From Streptomyces ferrugineus (GTDB taxonomy: Bacteria > Actinomycetota > Actinomycetes > Streptomycetales > Streptomycetaceae), in NCBI RefSeq assembly GCF_015160855.1, contig NZ_CP063373.1, forward strand, positions 5,580,001 through 5,644,000: a stretch of 64,000 nt of DNA, in the 5' to 3' direction. Below, piece by piece: positions 1-12,100 of the stretch. The position numbers and the translations under genes were made by a program. Within the stretch, counting starts at the first letter, position 1; each line of letters begins with the position of its first letter. The notes under the pieces are model-generated. The model had not been told where the DNA came from and searched no databases. It was given only the letters and a program-made list of their open reading frames with translations.

Positions 1-356
1 TCGGTGTGGCCGTCGAGGAACAGCAGTCCGGGGCGTCCGCGGCGGCGCAGGGCGAGGAGGTTGCCGAGCAGGACGGTGCAGTCGCCGCCGAGGACGACCG
101 GGAAGCGGCCGGCGTCGAGGACGTCGCCGACGGCGTCGGCCAGTCGGACCGAGTACTCGGCGATGCCGCGCGGGTTGAGCACGCCCGTGTCGGCGTCGCG
201 TGTCGGATCGTATGCCGGTGGCTCGATCCGGCCCGCCCGTACCGCGTCGAGATCGGTGAGCAGACCGGCGTCCAGGAGAGCCGCCGGCAGCTCCTGGACT
301 CCGGACGGCCGCAGGCCCAGCACGGACGGTGCCTCGATGATCGCGAGTCGCCGCAT
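1..356 (-). CDS. arginase/agmatinase-family ureohydrolase, N-terminal part
   Basis: Only the first 118 codons are in the window; the gene runs off the left edge. The start ATG (354-356, read leftwards) opens MRRLAIIEAPSVLGLRP. Around residue 90 it reads VVLGGDCTVLLGN, and near the edge LLFLDGHT. The GGDC and DGHT-type signatures are where the arginase/agmatinase superfamily places metal-binding residues of its two-manganese centre. These enzymes hydrolyse guanidino or formimino compounds, but the substrate cannot be told from the N-terminus. The gene is divergent from the MHYT gene across about 256 bp, which must hold both promoters; I see no convincing -35/-10 pair there. Confidence 0.75.
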   Translation of the reverse strand, partial: MRRLAIIEAPSVLGLRPSGVQELPAALLDAGLLTDLDAVRAGRIEPPAYDPTRDADTGVLNPRGIAEYSVRLADAVGDVLDAGRFPVVLGGDCTVLLGNLLALRRRGRPGLLFLDGHT

Positions 357-612
357 GTCCGGCCCCTTTCCGGCGCTGTCTGCCGTCCCGTACTCCATCT
401 GTGCCACATCCACCGGGCCGACACCACTCGTGGCCTTAGCAGACATTCCCGGGCCCGGCCTCCGTCTGGCCGGATCTGATCCCTGTGTGACCGGAGTCCA
501 ACCCTCGTGATGCAAAGTTCAACCGCTACCGACGGTAAACGCTTGCTTTTGCACTCTCCTGCCACGTACACCTAGCTCCACAACAGGCCATGACTCAGGG
601 GGGAGTTGGCTT

Positions 613-1494
613 ATGCAAGGCACGGTTGACGGGTTCCGCTACGGTGCGGTGACCCCGGTGGCGGCCTATCTGATGGCTTGCCTGGGAGGGGCGTTGGGGC
701 TGCGGTGCATCGTGCGGACCCTGCTCGGCGGACAGTCGTGGAAGCCGGGCTGGCTGGCGCTCGGTGCCGCCTCGATCGGCTGCGGCATCTGGACGATGCA
801 CTTCATCGCCATGATCGGCTTCCAGGTCGAGGAGACCCGGATCCGGTACGACACGGGGCTGACCGTCCTCAGCCTGGCCGTGGCGATCTTCGTCGTCGGC
901 ATCGGCGTGTTCATGGTCGGCTATCTCGGCGCCGGGCGGGCCGCGCTGACCGGAGCGGGGGTGATCACCGGGCTCGGGGTGGCGGCCATGCACTATCTGG
1001 GAATGGCGGCGCTGCGGCTCGACGGTGACATCGAGTACGACGCGTTCACCGTCGGGCTCTCCGTCCTGATCGCGATCGTCGCCGCGACCGCCGCGCTGTG
1101 GGCGGCCGTGACCATCCGCGGATTCCTGACCAGCCTCGGGGCGAGCCTCGTCATGGGAGTGGCCGTCTCCGGGATGCACTACACGGGCATGGCGGCCGTC
1201 AGTGTGCACCTGCACGGCACGACGGGCGCGTCGTGGGCCGGGGACTCGCCCAGCTCGCTGCTGCTGCCCATGCTGCTGGGGCCGATCATCTTCCTCCTGC
1301 TGGCCGGAGTGGTGGTGATGTTCGACCCGCTCCTGGTGCTCGGCGACGGCGAGAGGAGCCGCTCCGGCACGGACCGGGGCCGACGGGACGGACCGAGCGG
1401 GGCCGCGGCCCAACAGCCGCGCCACGACTCGGGGTTCGGGGCATCCGGCGACACGCCGGAGCCACGCCGCAAGCCCTACGCCCGCAAGTGGTGA
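613..1494 (+). CDS. MHYT-domain integral membrane sensor protein
   Basis: The 293-aa protein is mostly hydrophobic, with about seven predicted membrane helices. It carries three MHYT-type motifs in alternate helices: MHFIAM near residue 62, MHYLGM near 126 and MHYTGM near 188. In the MHYT family these Met/His residues are proposed to bind copper and sense a diatomic gas or redox state. In many bacteria the domain is fused to GGDEF/EAL domains; here the protein ends with a short hydrophilic basic tail (residues about 245-293), so no output domain is attached. The ATG is preceded by a GGGGGAG ribosome site at about 599-605. A hairpin follows the stop. Confidence 0.85.
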   Translation: MQGTVDGFRYGAVTPVAAYLMACLGGALGLRCIVRTLLGGQSWKPGWLALGAASIGCGIWTMHFIAMIGFQVEETRIRYDTGLTVLSLAVAIFVVGIGVFMVGYLGAGRAALTGAGVITGLGVAAMHYLGMAALRLDGDIEYDAFTVGLSVLIAIVAATAALWAAVTIRGFLTSLGASLVMGVAVSGMHYTGMAAVSVHLHGTTGASWAGDSPSSLLLPMLLGPIIFLLLAGVVVMFDPLLVLGDGERSRSGTDRGRRDGPSGAAAQQPRHDSGFGASGDTPEPRRKPYARKW

Positions 1495-1529
1495 CCGGGG
1501 CGGGGGCCGGCCGACGCACGGCGCCCCGG
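1495..1529 (+). terminator. candidate terminator after the MHYT gene
   Basis: An 8-bp perfect inverted repeat (CCGGGGCG / CGCCCCGG) with a 19-nt loop starts just after the MHYT stop codon. There is no clear T-run, as is common for Streptomyces terminators. Confidence 0.4.
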
Positions 1530-1572
1530 CTCCCCCTCTCGCCGTTCTCTAGATCATTGTTACGGTGCACCG

Positions 1573-3075
1573 GTGTCTGATTCCTCACGCGATACCGCCG
1601 AGGGCGCCGGCTGGGGCGCCACCGAACTCGGCACGTACAAGCGGCTGATGCCGCCCAAGGTCGAGAAGATCTCGTGGCTCGACCCCCGGATGCTGTGGGC
1701 CGCGCGCAACGGCGTGCTGGCGTCCTGGTTCGGGGACCCCACGGGCCGTACCCGCAGCCGCTGGGTGGCGCAGCGCACGGCCGCCGGCGCACCCGCCGAC
1801 AAGGTGATCCGGCGGGACGACCCCGACCGGTTCTCGTTCCTCGTCATCGGTGACACCGGCGAGGGCGACGATCCCCAATACGCCGTGGTGCCCGGGCTTC
1901 TGAAGGTGGGTCAGGACACCAGGTTCACGGTCCTCACCAGCGATGTGATCTACCCGGTCGGCAGTGCCGACGAATACGGCACCAAGTTCTTCCGGCCCTA
2001 CCAGGATTATCAGGCGCCCATCTACGCGATACCGGGCAACCACGACTGGTACGAGGACCTCGGCGCGTTCATGCGCGTCTTCTGCGACGACGCCCCGCCC
2101 CTGGCCCCGGAGCCCGCGCCGCGCCCGTTCAGCCGGGCCCGGCTGCGGGAGCTGCTGTGGCACCGGCCGCGCAAGGGTGACGGCCAACGGCTGGACGAGG
2201 CCAGGAAGCTGCGGTCGGCCGCCGCCCAACAGGCCGCCCAGCCGGGGCCGTACTGGGCGATCGACGCCGGGCCGGTGCGGCTGATAGCCATCGACACCGG
2301 GCTGCTCGGCACGCTCGACGCCGAGCAGGGCGCGTGGCTGCGCGAGGTCTCCAAGGACCCGCGTCCGAAGATCCTCATCACGGGCTCGCCCCTGTACGTG
2401 GACGGCGAACACCACCCCTGCGAGATCGAGGGCGGCGGCACCGTCGACGACATCGTCCGCGACCCGGCCCACCGCTATGTCGCGGCGATAGGAGGCGACA
2501 TCCACAACTACCAGCGCTATCCGGTCCAGGTGGACGGCCGCACGATCCAGTACGTCGTCTCGGGCGGCGGCGGCGCGTTCATGCACGCCACGCACACCAT
2601 CCCCCGGGTCGACATCGCGAACGTCACCGAGAAGGAGTTCCGCTGCTATCCGCTGCGCGGCGACTCCCTGGCCTTCTACAGCACGCTCTACGGCCGCCGG
2701 CTGCGCCTGCGCCGCTTCTTCACGCTGACCGAGGCGCAGGCCACGGCCGTCATCGCCGAACGGCTGGAGATCCAACCGGGTCGCGCGGCGGCCCCGGACG
2801 CCCGCATCACATGGCGCACGCGGCTGGTCGCGGGCCTGCTGGGCACCGGACGCCGCCCCGACCGGGCCAAGCGGTTCCGCCTTCCCGTGCGCAAGATCTA
2901 CACGTCGCTGTTCTCCCCGAGCTCGGCGACGTACAGCCCGCCGTTCTTCAAGCAGTTCCTCCGCCTCGACGTCACTCCGGAGACGGTCCGTCTGCGCTGC
3001 TACGCCGCGACGGGCAACCGCGCCCAGGAGCTGCGACCGCCGGTCGAGGACGAGGTGACGATCCCGCTGATCTGA
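1573..3075 (+). CDS. calcineurin-like metallophosphoesterase, 500 aa
   Basis: The GTG start opens VSDSSRDTAEGAGWG. Metallophosphoesterase signatures are in order: GDTGEGDD (metal-ligand Asp near residue 94), GNHDWYED (Asn/His near 156-157) and GGDIHNYQRY (His near 311). These match the GD...GNHD...GH-type metal ligands of the calcineurin-like fold. There is no signal peptide or membrane helix. The family is longer than a minimal phosphoesterase, with about 80 extra residues before the first motif and a C-terminal region of about 150 residues I cannot assign. The substrate is unknown. The start lies very close after an A/T-richer stretch (1550-1570), so the transcript may have a short leader. 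Confidence 0.8.
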   Translation: MSDSSRDTAEGAGWGATELGTYKRLMPPKVEKISWLDPRMLWAARNGVLASWFGDPTGRTRSRWVAQRTAAGAPADKVIRRDDPDRFSFLVIGDTGEGDDPQYAVVPGLLKVGQDTRFTVLTSDVIYPVGSADEYGTKFFRPYQDYQAPIYAIPGNHDWYEDLGAFMRVFCDDAPPLAPEPAPRPFSRARLRELLWHRPRKGDGQRLDEARKLRSAAAQQAAQPGPYWAIDAGPVRLIAIDTGLLGTLDAEQGAWLREVSKDPRPKILITGSPLYVDGEHHPCEIEGGGTVDDIVRDPAHRYVAAIGGDIHNYQRYPVQVDGRTIQYVVSGGGGAFMHATHTIPRVDIANVTEKEFRCYPLRGDSLAFYSTLYGRRLRLRRFFTLTEAQATAVIAERLEIQPGRAAAPDARITWRTRLVAGLLGTGRRPDRAKRFRLPVRKIYTSLFSPSSATYSPPFFKQFLRLDVTPETVRLRCYAATGNRAQELRPPVEDEVTIPLI

Positions 3076-3101
3076 GCGCGGCGATCCGGGCGTGAGCGTG
3101 G

Positions 3102-6100
3102 CTACCGGGCTCGGCCCGGCCGCGGGTCGGCGTCCGGGACGATGACCCGGTCGAGCAGGTGCAGCGGGGCGGCCCGCACCCCGGCCGCCTCGGTCGCGTC
3201 CCAGTGGGCGAGGGCCCGGGGCAGGTCGACCAGGCCGTGTGTCAGGGGGAGTTCGGTCCCTGGCCGGCCGAGAGCTCCGAGGTGGGCGTGGAGCAGTGAC
3301 TCCAGCCGGCACGAGGCCAGGGTGCCCTTGATGCCGGGCCGCATGGCGAAGCCCGCGCTCGCCACGTCCGGCAGGTCGTCGCCGAGCCGGGTCCGAGTGA
3401 AGTCGAGGGCCAGCAGGCCGCCTCCGACGACCAGGACGTCCCGCTGCCGGATCGTCCGGTCCAGGGCGCTCGCGGTGTCGAAGCAGTGCGGGAAGGAGTC
3501 GTCGACCACGATCGTGCCGGGGCGCAGCCGATCGACGTCCAGGAGGTTCGTCGCGCCGCTGACGGCGGTGACGATCACGTCGGCCGCGTAGCAGGCTGCG
3601 GGCAGCATCGGTCCCGACTCGACGACCTGGATCCGCGTCGCCGGGTACTCGGACGCCAGCTCCGCCGCCAGCCGCTGAAGTCGCGCGGTGCTGCCGGGCA
3701 GGTCGCACAGCAGCAGCCCGGCCGGCGGGCGGGGAGCCGTCGCCAGCAGCAGTCGTAGCGACGAGGTGCCGATCGAGCCGCAGCCGACGACGGCGAGGGA
3801 CAGCTCGTCGAGACGGCGGCCGGTCGCCGTGAGCGCGGCCTGGACGGTCTTCACGACGGCGACGGTCGTCGAGGCGTGTCCGGTGGTGATCGCCGCGTCG
3901 GTGGTGGTCTCCCGCAGGACGTCGTAGCCGTAGCCGGTGAGCGCCGGGATCATGCCCGCGAGCGAGACGCAGCCCGCGCCCAGTGCGGCGGCGTGCTCGA
4001 CGGCGCGGGCGGTGCGGGCGGCCAGGTCGCCGGCCGGGGCCAGTTCGTCGGCGAAGAGCGGGAGGGCGACGAAGCCCGAGTCACCGAGCGCGGTCCCGGT
4101 CTCCTCCAGCAGACGGGCGCGGCCGTCCGGGAAGAGGAGGGAACGGATCTCCTCCCGGCCGAGCCCGGGGCTGTCGTGCGCAAGCCCCGCGAGAGCGGCG
4201 AGGTGCTGCGGCGCCGGCAGGTATCCGACGAGCGCGGCGTCGAGCCGCGGTCGCCGACGGCGGCCGGGGCCGCGCACGGCCTGGCCGAGCTGCCTGCGCA
4301 TGTCCTCGGCGAACCCGGTCACCTCACCGGCGGTGAGGGCGGCCGCCGAGGCCCGCACCGTGACGCGCAGGCCCGCACCGTCCGCCAACGGCCGCACGGC
4401 CAGGAACACATCGGTGCCGAGCGGCGGCGGGGCGAGCGAGGTGTCGGACTCGTCGGGGTGCAGTGACAGGCTGCCGCCCGTCTCGGCGCCCAGGGAGGTG
4501 AAGTCGAGGAAGGTGAAGAAGAACTGGGCGTGGCTCGGCAGTCCCGCCGCCGTGCGCAGCTCGCTGGGCCCTTCGGCCCGGGCCAGCTCCGCCTCGGCCG
4601 CCAGCCGCCGCAGGTCGTCCGCAAAGGCGTCGCCCCGCAGTGCGGGGCGCAGTGCCACCGCCTCCGCGAACGGGCCGAACACCCGATGCGCGTCCGCCGT
4701 GGACTCCTCGCGTCCGGTGACGGCGAGTCCGAGCATCAGGTCGCGCTGCCCGGTGAGTTCGGCGAGGACGCGGTGGTACGCGGTGAGCAGCGGCGCGTAC
4801 AGCGTGCGGTGGGCCGCTCGGGCGAGTCTGCGCAACCCGCCGGTCGTGGCCGGGTCCACGGTGAATCCGGCGGTGTGGAAGGCCGGTTGCGGGTCGGTGC
4901 CCTCGGTGGCCGGCCGGCGCAGCACGGGTGGCGTGTAGGGCGCGCGGAGACGGGCGCGGTACGACTCGGCCTCGGGTCCGTGCGGGCGTGGCCGTACGGC
5001 GGACCGGGTGACGTGATCGCGGAAGGTGCTGTCGAGCGGCGGCAGCCCGTGCGGCAGCCCTCGGTCGAGGTGGTCGTAGGCGGTGAGCAGTTCCCTGGTG
5101 AGGAGGGCGGCACTGTAGCCGTCGCCGATGAGGTGGTGGGCGTGGACGAGGAGGACGTGCTCGGCGGGAGTCACCGTGAACAGCCGCATCCGGAGCAACG
5201 GCCAGGCCCAGGGCTCCAGTCGGCGCCGCGCCTCCTCGGCGATGCGCCGCTCCAGCAGGCCGGGGTGTGCGAGGGTCTCCGTCTCGACGGGCAGGCGCAG
5301 CGAGTCGGGCAGCTCCTGCTGTACGGGCGGGCGGGCACCCGCGGGGAAGACGGTGCGCAGCATCGGATGCCGGGCCACCAGGACGTCCACGGCGCGCTGG
5401 AGGACGTCCGGGCGCAGTGGCCCGCTCAGCCGGAACCGGGCGAGCCAACCGGTGCCCGCCTCGGGGGCGATGGTCTCGGCGAGCAGGAAGCCCCGCTGGG
5501 AGGGCGTGAGGGGATAGGGATCCGCGGACCGCACGGTGGCGGGGGCCGGGTCCGGCGCGGAGGTCGGGTCCGGCGCGGGAGTCGGGTCCGGCGCGGGAGT
5601 CGCGGCGGCGCTGTCGAGGGCCGTCGCGAGGGCGCCGAGCGTGCGGTGGGTGTAGACGGTCGTGGGCCGTGGGACCACGGGAAGCTCCTCGCGCAGGCGG
5701 GCGAAGAGCTCCAGCACCAGGATGGAGTCGCCGCCGAGGTCGAAGAAGTCGTCCTCACGGGTGACGTGGGGTGCGTCGAGCAGGGCCGCCCAGAGGCGCG
5801 CCACCGTGTGCTCGGTGGGGGTGGCGGGCGGGGTTCCGGACTCGGGGGCGGCGGTGTCGGCCTCTGCCGAGGCGCCCTCGCCGGCCGTCGGCAGCCGGTT
5901 GCGGTCGATCTTGCCGGTGCCGGTCAGGGGCATCGACGCGAGCGTGTGGATGCGTCCGGGCAGCATGTACGGCGGCAGCGCGCGGGACAGGAAGGCGCGC
6001 ACCTCGCGCGTGTCCGGCTCGGCCGCCGCGGTCCGGGGTTCGAGGTACGCCTCCAGGCGGCCGTCGACGAGCAGTACGGCGGCACGGGCGACGTCCGGGT

Positions 6101-9100
6101 GGGTGAGCAGCGCGGCCTCTACCTCGCCGAGTTCCACTCGGTGGCCGCGGACCTTGACCTGGTCGTCGAGACGGCCGAGGAACTCCAGTACACCGTCCGG
6201 GCTGTGCCGGACCCGGTCACCGCTGCGATACCAGCGGCGACCGTCGCGCTCGACGAAGGCCTCCGCGGTGAGCTGCGGCTCGTGGAGGTAGCCCGGGGTC
6301 AGCCCGGTTCCGGCGATGAGCAGTTCACCGGCCTCGCCGGGAGCGCAGGGGCGTCCGTCCTCGGTGACGACGGCCAGTTCGGTCCCGGCCACGGGACGGC
6401 CGATGGGCAACTGCCGTACGTCGTCGGCGGGCCGGGTGTCGATGATGTGGCAGGTGGCGTTGATGGTGGCCTCGGTGGGCCCGTACAGGTTGGCGATCCT
6501 GTGCCCCGCCGCGCCCCCGCATGTGTCGAGCAGGTCGAACCACCGGCGTACGTGCGCGGCGGGCAGCGCCTCCCCGCCTACGTGCACCCAGCGCAGTGCC
6601 GACAGGTCCGGGGGTGTCCCGTCCCGCCTTGCCCGGGTCTCGGCGGCGGTCAGCAGCCGCTCCCACAGCGTCGGCACCGAGCTCCACACCGTGATCCGGT
6701 CGTCGACGAGGCGGTCCAGGAGCGCCTCGGGGTCGCGCAGCAGGTCCCGGGTCAGGGTGTGGACGGTGGCGCCGGCCAGCAGCGGCGCCAGCAACTGGCG
6801 TACGGACGCGTCGAAGCAGACGGACGCGGTCTGCACGAGGTGGTCGCCGGGGCCGTAGCCGAAGGTGCTCAGGGACCAGTCGAGGTAGGTGAGCATGGAG
6901 CGGTGGGTGATGGGGACCGCCTTGGGGCGGCCCGTGGAACCCGAGGTGAAGATCACGTAGGCGATGGCGTCCGGGTCGGCGGGTGGCTGCCCGACGGGGC
7001 TCGGCGAGACCGGGGACCGGTCGTCGGCCATGACCGGGGTGATGCCGTCCAGCGCGGTGGCCGCTGTGCGCGTCGCCGTGTGGCAGACCACTGTGGTGAC
7101 GCCCGTGCGGGCCACCTGGTCCCGCATCCGGGCCACGGGATGGGTCGGGTCCAGCGGCACCCACCCGGCGCCCGCCCGAAGGATGCCCACCACGCCCACG
7201 ACGGTGTCCGGGCCGGGATCGGTGAGCAGGCCGACCAGATCGCCCGGGCCTACGCCGCTCGCCCGCAGCCGGGAGGCGAGGGCGGTGGAGGCGGCGTCGA
7301 GTCGGGCGTAGGTGAGGGTGGTGCGGCCGGTGTGCACCGCGACGGCCGACGGAGTCGCGCGGAACCGGGCGGACAGCCGGTCGGCCACCCCCTCGGCGCG
7401 GTCCGGGGCGGACTGCTCGGCCGCCGCTCGCAGTTCGAGCGCGTACTCCTTTGCGAGGCGCTCTACGGTCTCGCGGCGGAAGAGGTGCGCGGGGTGGTTC
7501 CAGGAGAAGTGCAGGGTGTCGTCCGACTCCCAGCACAGCAGTCCCAGCCTGGTCGCCGCGGAGGCGGTGGCCGCCGCGGTCGGGGTCACGGTGACCGGCC
7601 AGTCGCGGCCATGGCTCACGGGGAAACGGGCGAAGCTGAACCCGGCCGGGGCGACCGTACGGGGCGCGGGGCCGGTGGCGGGCAGCAGCGCGGCGATGTC
7701 GGGGCTGGTGAGCGTCGCGTGGGACTCGGCCTCGCGCCAGCTGCGCCGCAGCCGCCGGGCCAGCGCGGTCACGGGCTCGTCCGGGTCGACGGTGACGAAC
7801 ACCGGGAGGGTGTCGGCGAGCGGACCGACGAGCCGGTCGATCCCGGGCAGCGGCGCCTCCCGCCGGGCACGCGCCACGTTCACGGCGACGGCCGGCTGTC
7901 CGCCCCAACGGGCCAGGCAGCGGCCGTAGACGGCGAGCAGCAGATGGAAGAGGGAGACGTCGTGCCGGGCCGCCACCTCGCGCAGCGTGGCCGTGAGCGA
8001 CGCGTCGAGGGTCGACTGGTGGTGGGTGAGCGGCGGCGCCGGGAGGGCTTGCGGATCGCCGTCGTACGGCAGTGCCGCAGGCGTGTGCCCGGCGATGCGC
8101 TCACGCCAGTACCGCTGGTCCCGGATGAAGGCCGGGGAGCGGCGATCGGCGTCGACGAGGGCCGCGTAGTCGGCGAACTCGGTGGACAAGGGCGGGAGTT
8201 CGCCGGGGCGGCCGTGGGCGAGGGAGGTGTAGAGCGACCAGAGTTCCTCGCACAGCACCTTCAGGCTGAAGCCGTCCGCCGCGCTGTGGTGGACGACGAG
8301 GAGGAGGTGTGCTTCGTCGCGGTCGCGGACGAGGAGGGCACGGACGGGGTCTTCGACGGTCAGGTCGAAGGGACGGTTGTACAGCCGTTGTTCGAGCTCG
8401 GGCAGTGGTGGCGCGGCGGCGTCCGGCTCGTGCACCTCGTACCAGCGGGGCGCGGTGTCGGTGGGCCCGGCGGGCGCGATGAACTGGCGCGGAGGTGTGC
8501 CGTCCGCGGTGATCCGCAGACGCAGCATGGGGTGGCGGGCGGCGAGTCGGGCGAGGGCGCGGCCGAGGAGTCCGGGGTCGAGGGGGCCGCGGATGGTCTG
8601 GCGTATGCAGCCGTAGGCGGTGACGCCTTCGTAGAGGGCTTCGGTGGTGAGGAAGGCGAGTTGGAGGGGGGTGAGAGGGCTCGGAGGGTTCTCCTGGGCG
8701 CGGCTCACGGGGGCGGGCGTCTCGCGGGCCTCCGGGCTCTGTGTGCCGAGGTGGGTGGCCAGTTCGGCGACCGTGCGGTACTCGAAGAGCAGTGTGGCGG
8801 GCAGCGGAAGCCCGAGTTCCGTCTCCAGGCGGCGTGCGAGGTCGACGGCGGTGAGCGAGTCCAGGCCCAGTCCCAGGAACTGCTCGTCGTCGGCGATGTC
8901 CTCGGGGGCCCGGTGCAGGGCCTCGGCCAGCAGGCGGCGTATCAGGTCGGCGGTGCGGGCGGCGTCGGGGCCGGTGGCGACGGGGTGTCCCGCCACACTC
9001 GCGGTGGAGTGCCCCGGCGCCGGTGCGGGCGTCTCCGGGGCCGTCACCAGCACGTGAGCGGCCCCGGTCGCGACCGCCGCCCGCAGCCCCGCGATCGCGG

Positions 9101-12100
9101 CCCCCGGGGTCATGGGGCTCAGGCCGCGCGCACGCGGCGGTGCCCCGGCGGCCAGTCCCGTGTCGGCGACGGGCCCGAACCCGATCGACTGCCAGGGGCG
9201 GCCCGCCGCGCGCTCGGCGGCGGCGAAGGCGTCCAGGAAGGCGTTGGCGGCCGCGTAGTCGCCGAGTGCGCCCGCCAGGCCGGGCAGGACCGAGGAGACG
9301 GAGGAGAAGGCGACGCGTACGGCCGGTTCCTGACCGTGCCGGCGCAGCGCCTCGGCGAGCAGTGCCGTGCCACGCACCTTCGCGGCGAGCGTCCGCTCGA
9401 TCTCCGCGTCGGACTTGGAGCGGAGCGAGCCGGGCCGGACCGTGCCGGCGGCGTGGAAGACCCCGTCCAGCGGGGGCAGTTCGGCGAACAGCGCCTCGAC
9501 GGCCGCCTCGTCGGACACGTCGGCCGCGTGGTACCGGGCCGCCCGTGCGCCCCGGGCACGGAGTCCGGCGAGCAGGTCCTCGGGCAGGGTCGCGGAACGT
9601 CCGGTCAGGATCAGCTCGCACGCACCCCGGCCCGCCAGATCCCGCGCGAGTGCCGAACCGAGCCCTCCGGCTCCCCCGGTGATCAGATAGGTGCCGTCCG
9701 GCGGCAGTTCCCCGGGCCCGGTGGGAGCGTCCGCCGCGTCGTCGGGCGCGCGGCCGAGCCTGCGCCCGGACCGCCACGCGACGGCACCCCCGGCGCCGGA
9801 CTCGTGGGCCGAGTACAACTCCCGCTCCAGGGCGTCGACTCGGGCGGCGAGCGTGTCGCCGGAGGACAGGTCGACGCCGCGGGCCGCGAGCCCTGGGTGT
9901 TCCTGCGGGAGTGCCAGCGCCAAGCCGTGCGGGAGTGCCTGCGCGGGGCTCGTCCGTTGCGTCGGCGTGCCGGTGACGTAGGCGTCCTCGGTGACCACCA
10001 GCAGACGGGAGCAGTCGGCGGGGAGGTGGTCGAGGGCGTGGCGCAGTGCGGTGACGGTGGCCTTCGTGGCGGCGTCGAGGTCGTGCGGGGCCTCGGCCTC
10101 CGCCAGCCATACGACGGTGTCCGCCGGCGCCGGTGCCTGGTCGTGAACCGCGTCGTCCATGACGACCGTCACCCCACGACCGGTGAGCCGCTCGCCCAGC
10201 GCCCGGCCGAGCGCCCGGTCGCCGCCGAGCAGCCGTACCACGCCAGGACCTTCGGCAGGCGTGAGTGGCGCCGCCCGCCAATCGAGGCGCCGCACCACGG
10301 GCACCGCGTCGGCCCTGCGCGGCCAGTGGCGGCTGCGTCGGAAGGGGTACGTCGGCACCGGCACCCGCGGCCGCCCGGCAGCCGGGGTCGTCCGGTCCAG
10401 GGCCGTTCCGCGTGCCCACAGCCGACCGGCCGTCTCCAGCAGGGCCCGTGGTGTCGCACCTGTCGCCGAGGAGGGTCCCGTCGACAACACCTCCACGTCA
10501 CCGGCGCCCTGCGGGCCGGCGACCGCCCGGACCGCCGCACCGAGGGTGTCCCCCGGGCCGAGCTCGACGAAAGTGTCGTAGCCCTCGTCCAGGAGGCGCT
10601 CCACCGCCGCCCCGAACCGCACCGGCTCGACCGCGTGCCGCTGCCAGTAGGCGGGGGTGAGACCGGGCCGCCACTCGCCGGTGACCGTGCTGAGCATCGG
10701 CACGGCCGACGGTTTCACCGTCAGTGTCCTGGCGGCGTCCCGCAGCGGATCGAGGGCCGGTTCCAGCAGCGGTGAGTGGAAGGCATGGGACACCCGGAGC
10801 CTCCGCGTGGCCACGCCGCGCCTCGTCAGCTCCGTGACGGCACGGTCCACGGCGTCCTCGGCGCCCGAAATCACCACCTGCGCGGGCCCGTTGACGGCGG
10901 CGATGCTCACCGACCCGGCGAACTCCGCGACGGTGTCCTCGTCCCCTCGCACCGCGGCCATGGCTCCGGGGAGGGCCAGCTCGCCCACCAGCCGCCCGCG
11001 CCGCGCGGCGAACCCGACCGCCTCGGCCAGGCTCAGCGAACCGGCGACACACGCCGCCGCGATCTCGCCCACACTGTGCCCGGCGACCGCGTCGGCGGAC
11101 ACGCCCCACTCCCCCAGCTGCCGGGCCAGCCCCACCCCGAACGCGACGAGCAGCGGCTGAGCCACCTCCGTCCGCGCCAACTCTCCGGGAGCCACACGGG
11201 GATCGAGGCACCACTCGGCGAGCGAGCGCCCGAGCACGGGCCCCGTCAGCGACGATGCCTCGTCCAGAACCGCACGGAACGCCGGAGCCGACCGGTACAG
11301 GGCTCTGCCCTGGCCGGGTGTCTGGGCGCCCTGGCCCGGCAGCAGGAACACCGTGCGGGGCCGGGTCCGCGCCACCGTGAAGTCCGCCGGGCGGGCGGCC
11401 TGGAGGCGGTCCGCGAGGTCGCCGTCGGCGACCACGGCGAGACGGTGACGGCCGTCGTCCCGGGCGGTGTTGACGGTGGCGCAGATGTCCGCCTCCCGCA
11501 GGGACGGGTGCCCGCGGACGTGCACGGCCAGGTCTGCGGTGGCCGCCCGGAGCGCGTCGGCGCTGTGGGCCGACAGCGTGAGCAGGTGCGGGCCGTCGGC
11601 GGGCGGCGTCGGGGAGGTCGTCCGTCCGGGTGGCTCCTCCAGGACGGCGTGGGCGTTGGTGCCGCCGAAGCCGAAGGCGTTGACGCCCGCGATCAGGGGC
11701 CCTGGGGCCTGCCATTCCCGCCGCTCGGTGACGAGTCGGAAGCCGGGGGCGACGCGTTCCAGGTAGGGCGCGGGCGGGGTGGTGTTCGGGGAGGGCGGGA
11801 TCTGCCGGTGCCGGAGTGCCAGGATCGTCTTGACCAGGCTCGGCATGCCGGCGGCGTTGAGCAGGTGTCCGACGTTGGCCTTGACCGAGCCGAGCAGGCG
11901 CGGCCGTCCGTCCGCGCGGGGCGGGAAGGCGTGCCCGAGGGACTGGGCCTCGATGGGGTCGCCGACCGGGGTGCCGGTTCCGTGCGCCTCCACGTACGAC
12001 ACCGTGTCGGGGTCGATGCCGCACTCGCCGTATGCCTGGGTGATGACCTCGCGCTGGGTGCGCGGGTTCGGGGCGAGCAGGCTCAGCGACCGGCCGTCGT

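Noticed and set aside
4530..10775. A very long plus-strand open frame opposite the megasynthase gene
   Set aside because: It is the GC-rich antisense shadow of the megasynthase; its translation has no family motifs and is Gly/Arg/Val-rich.
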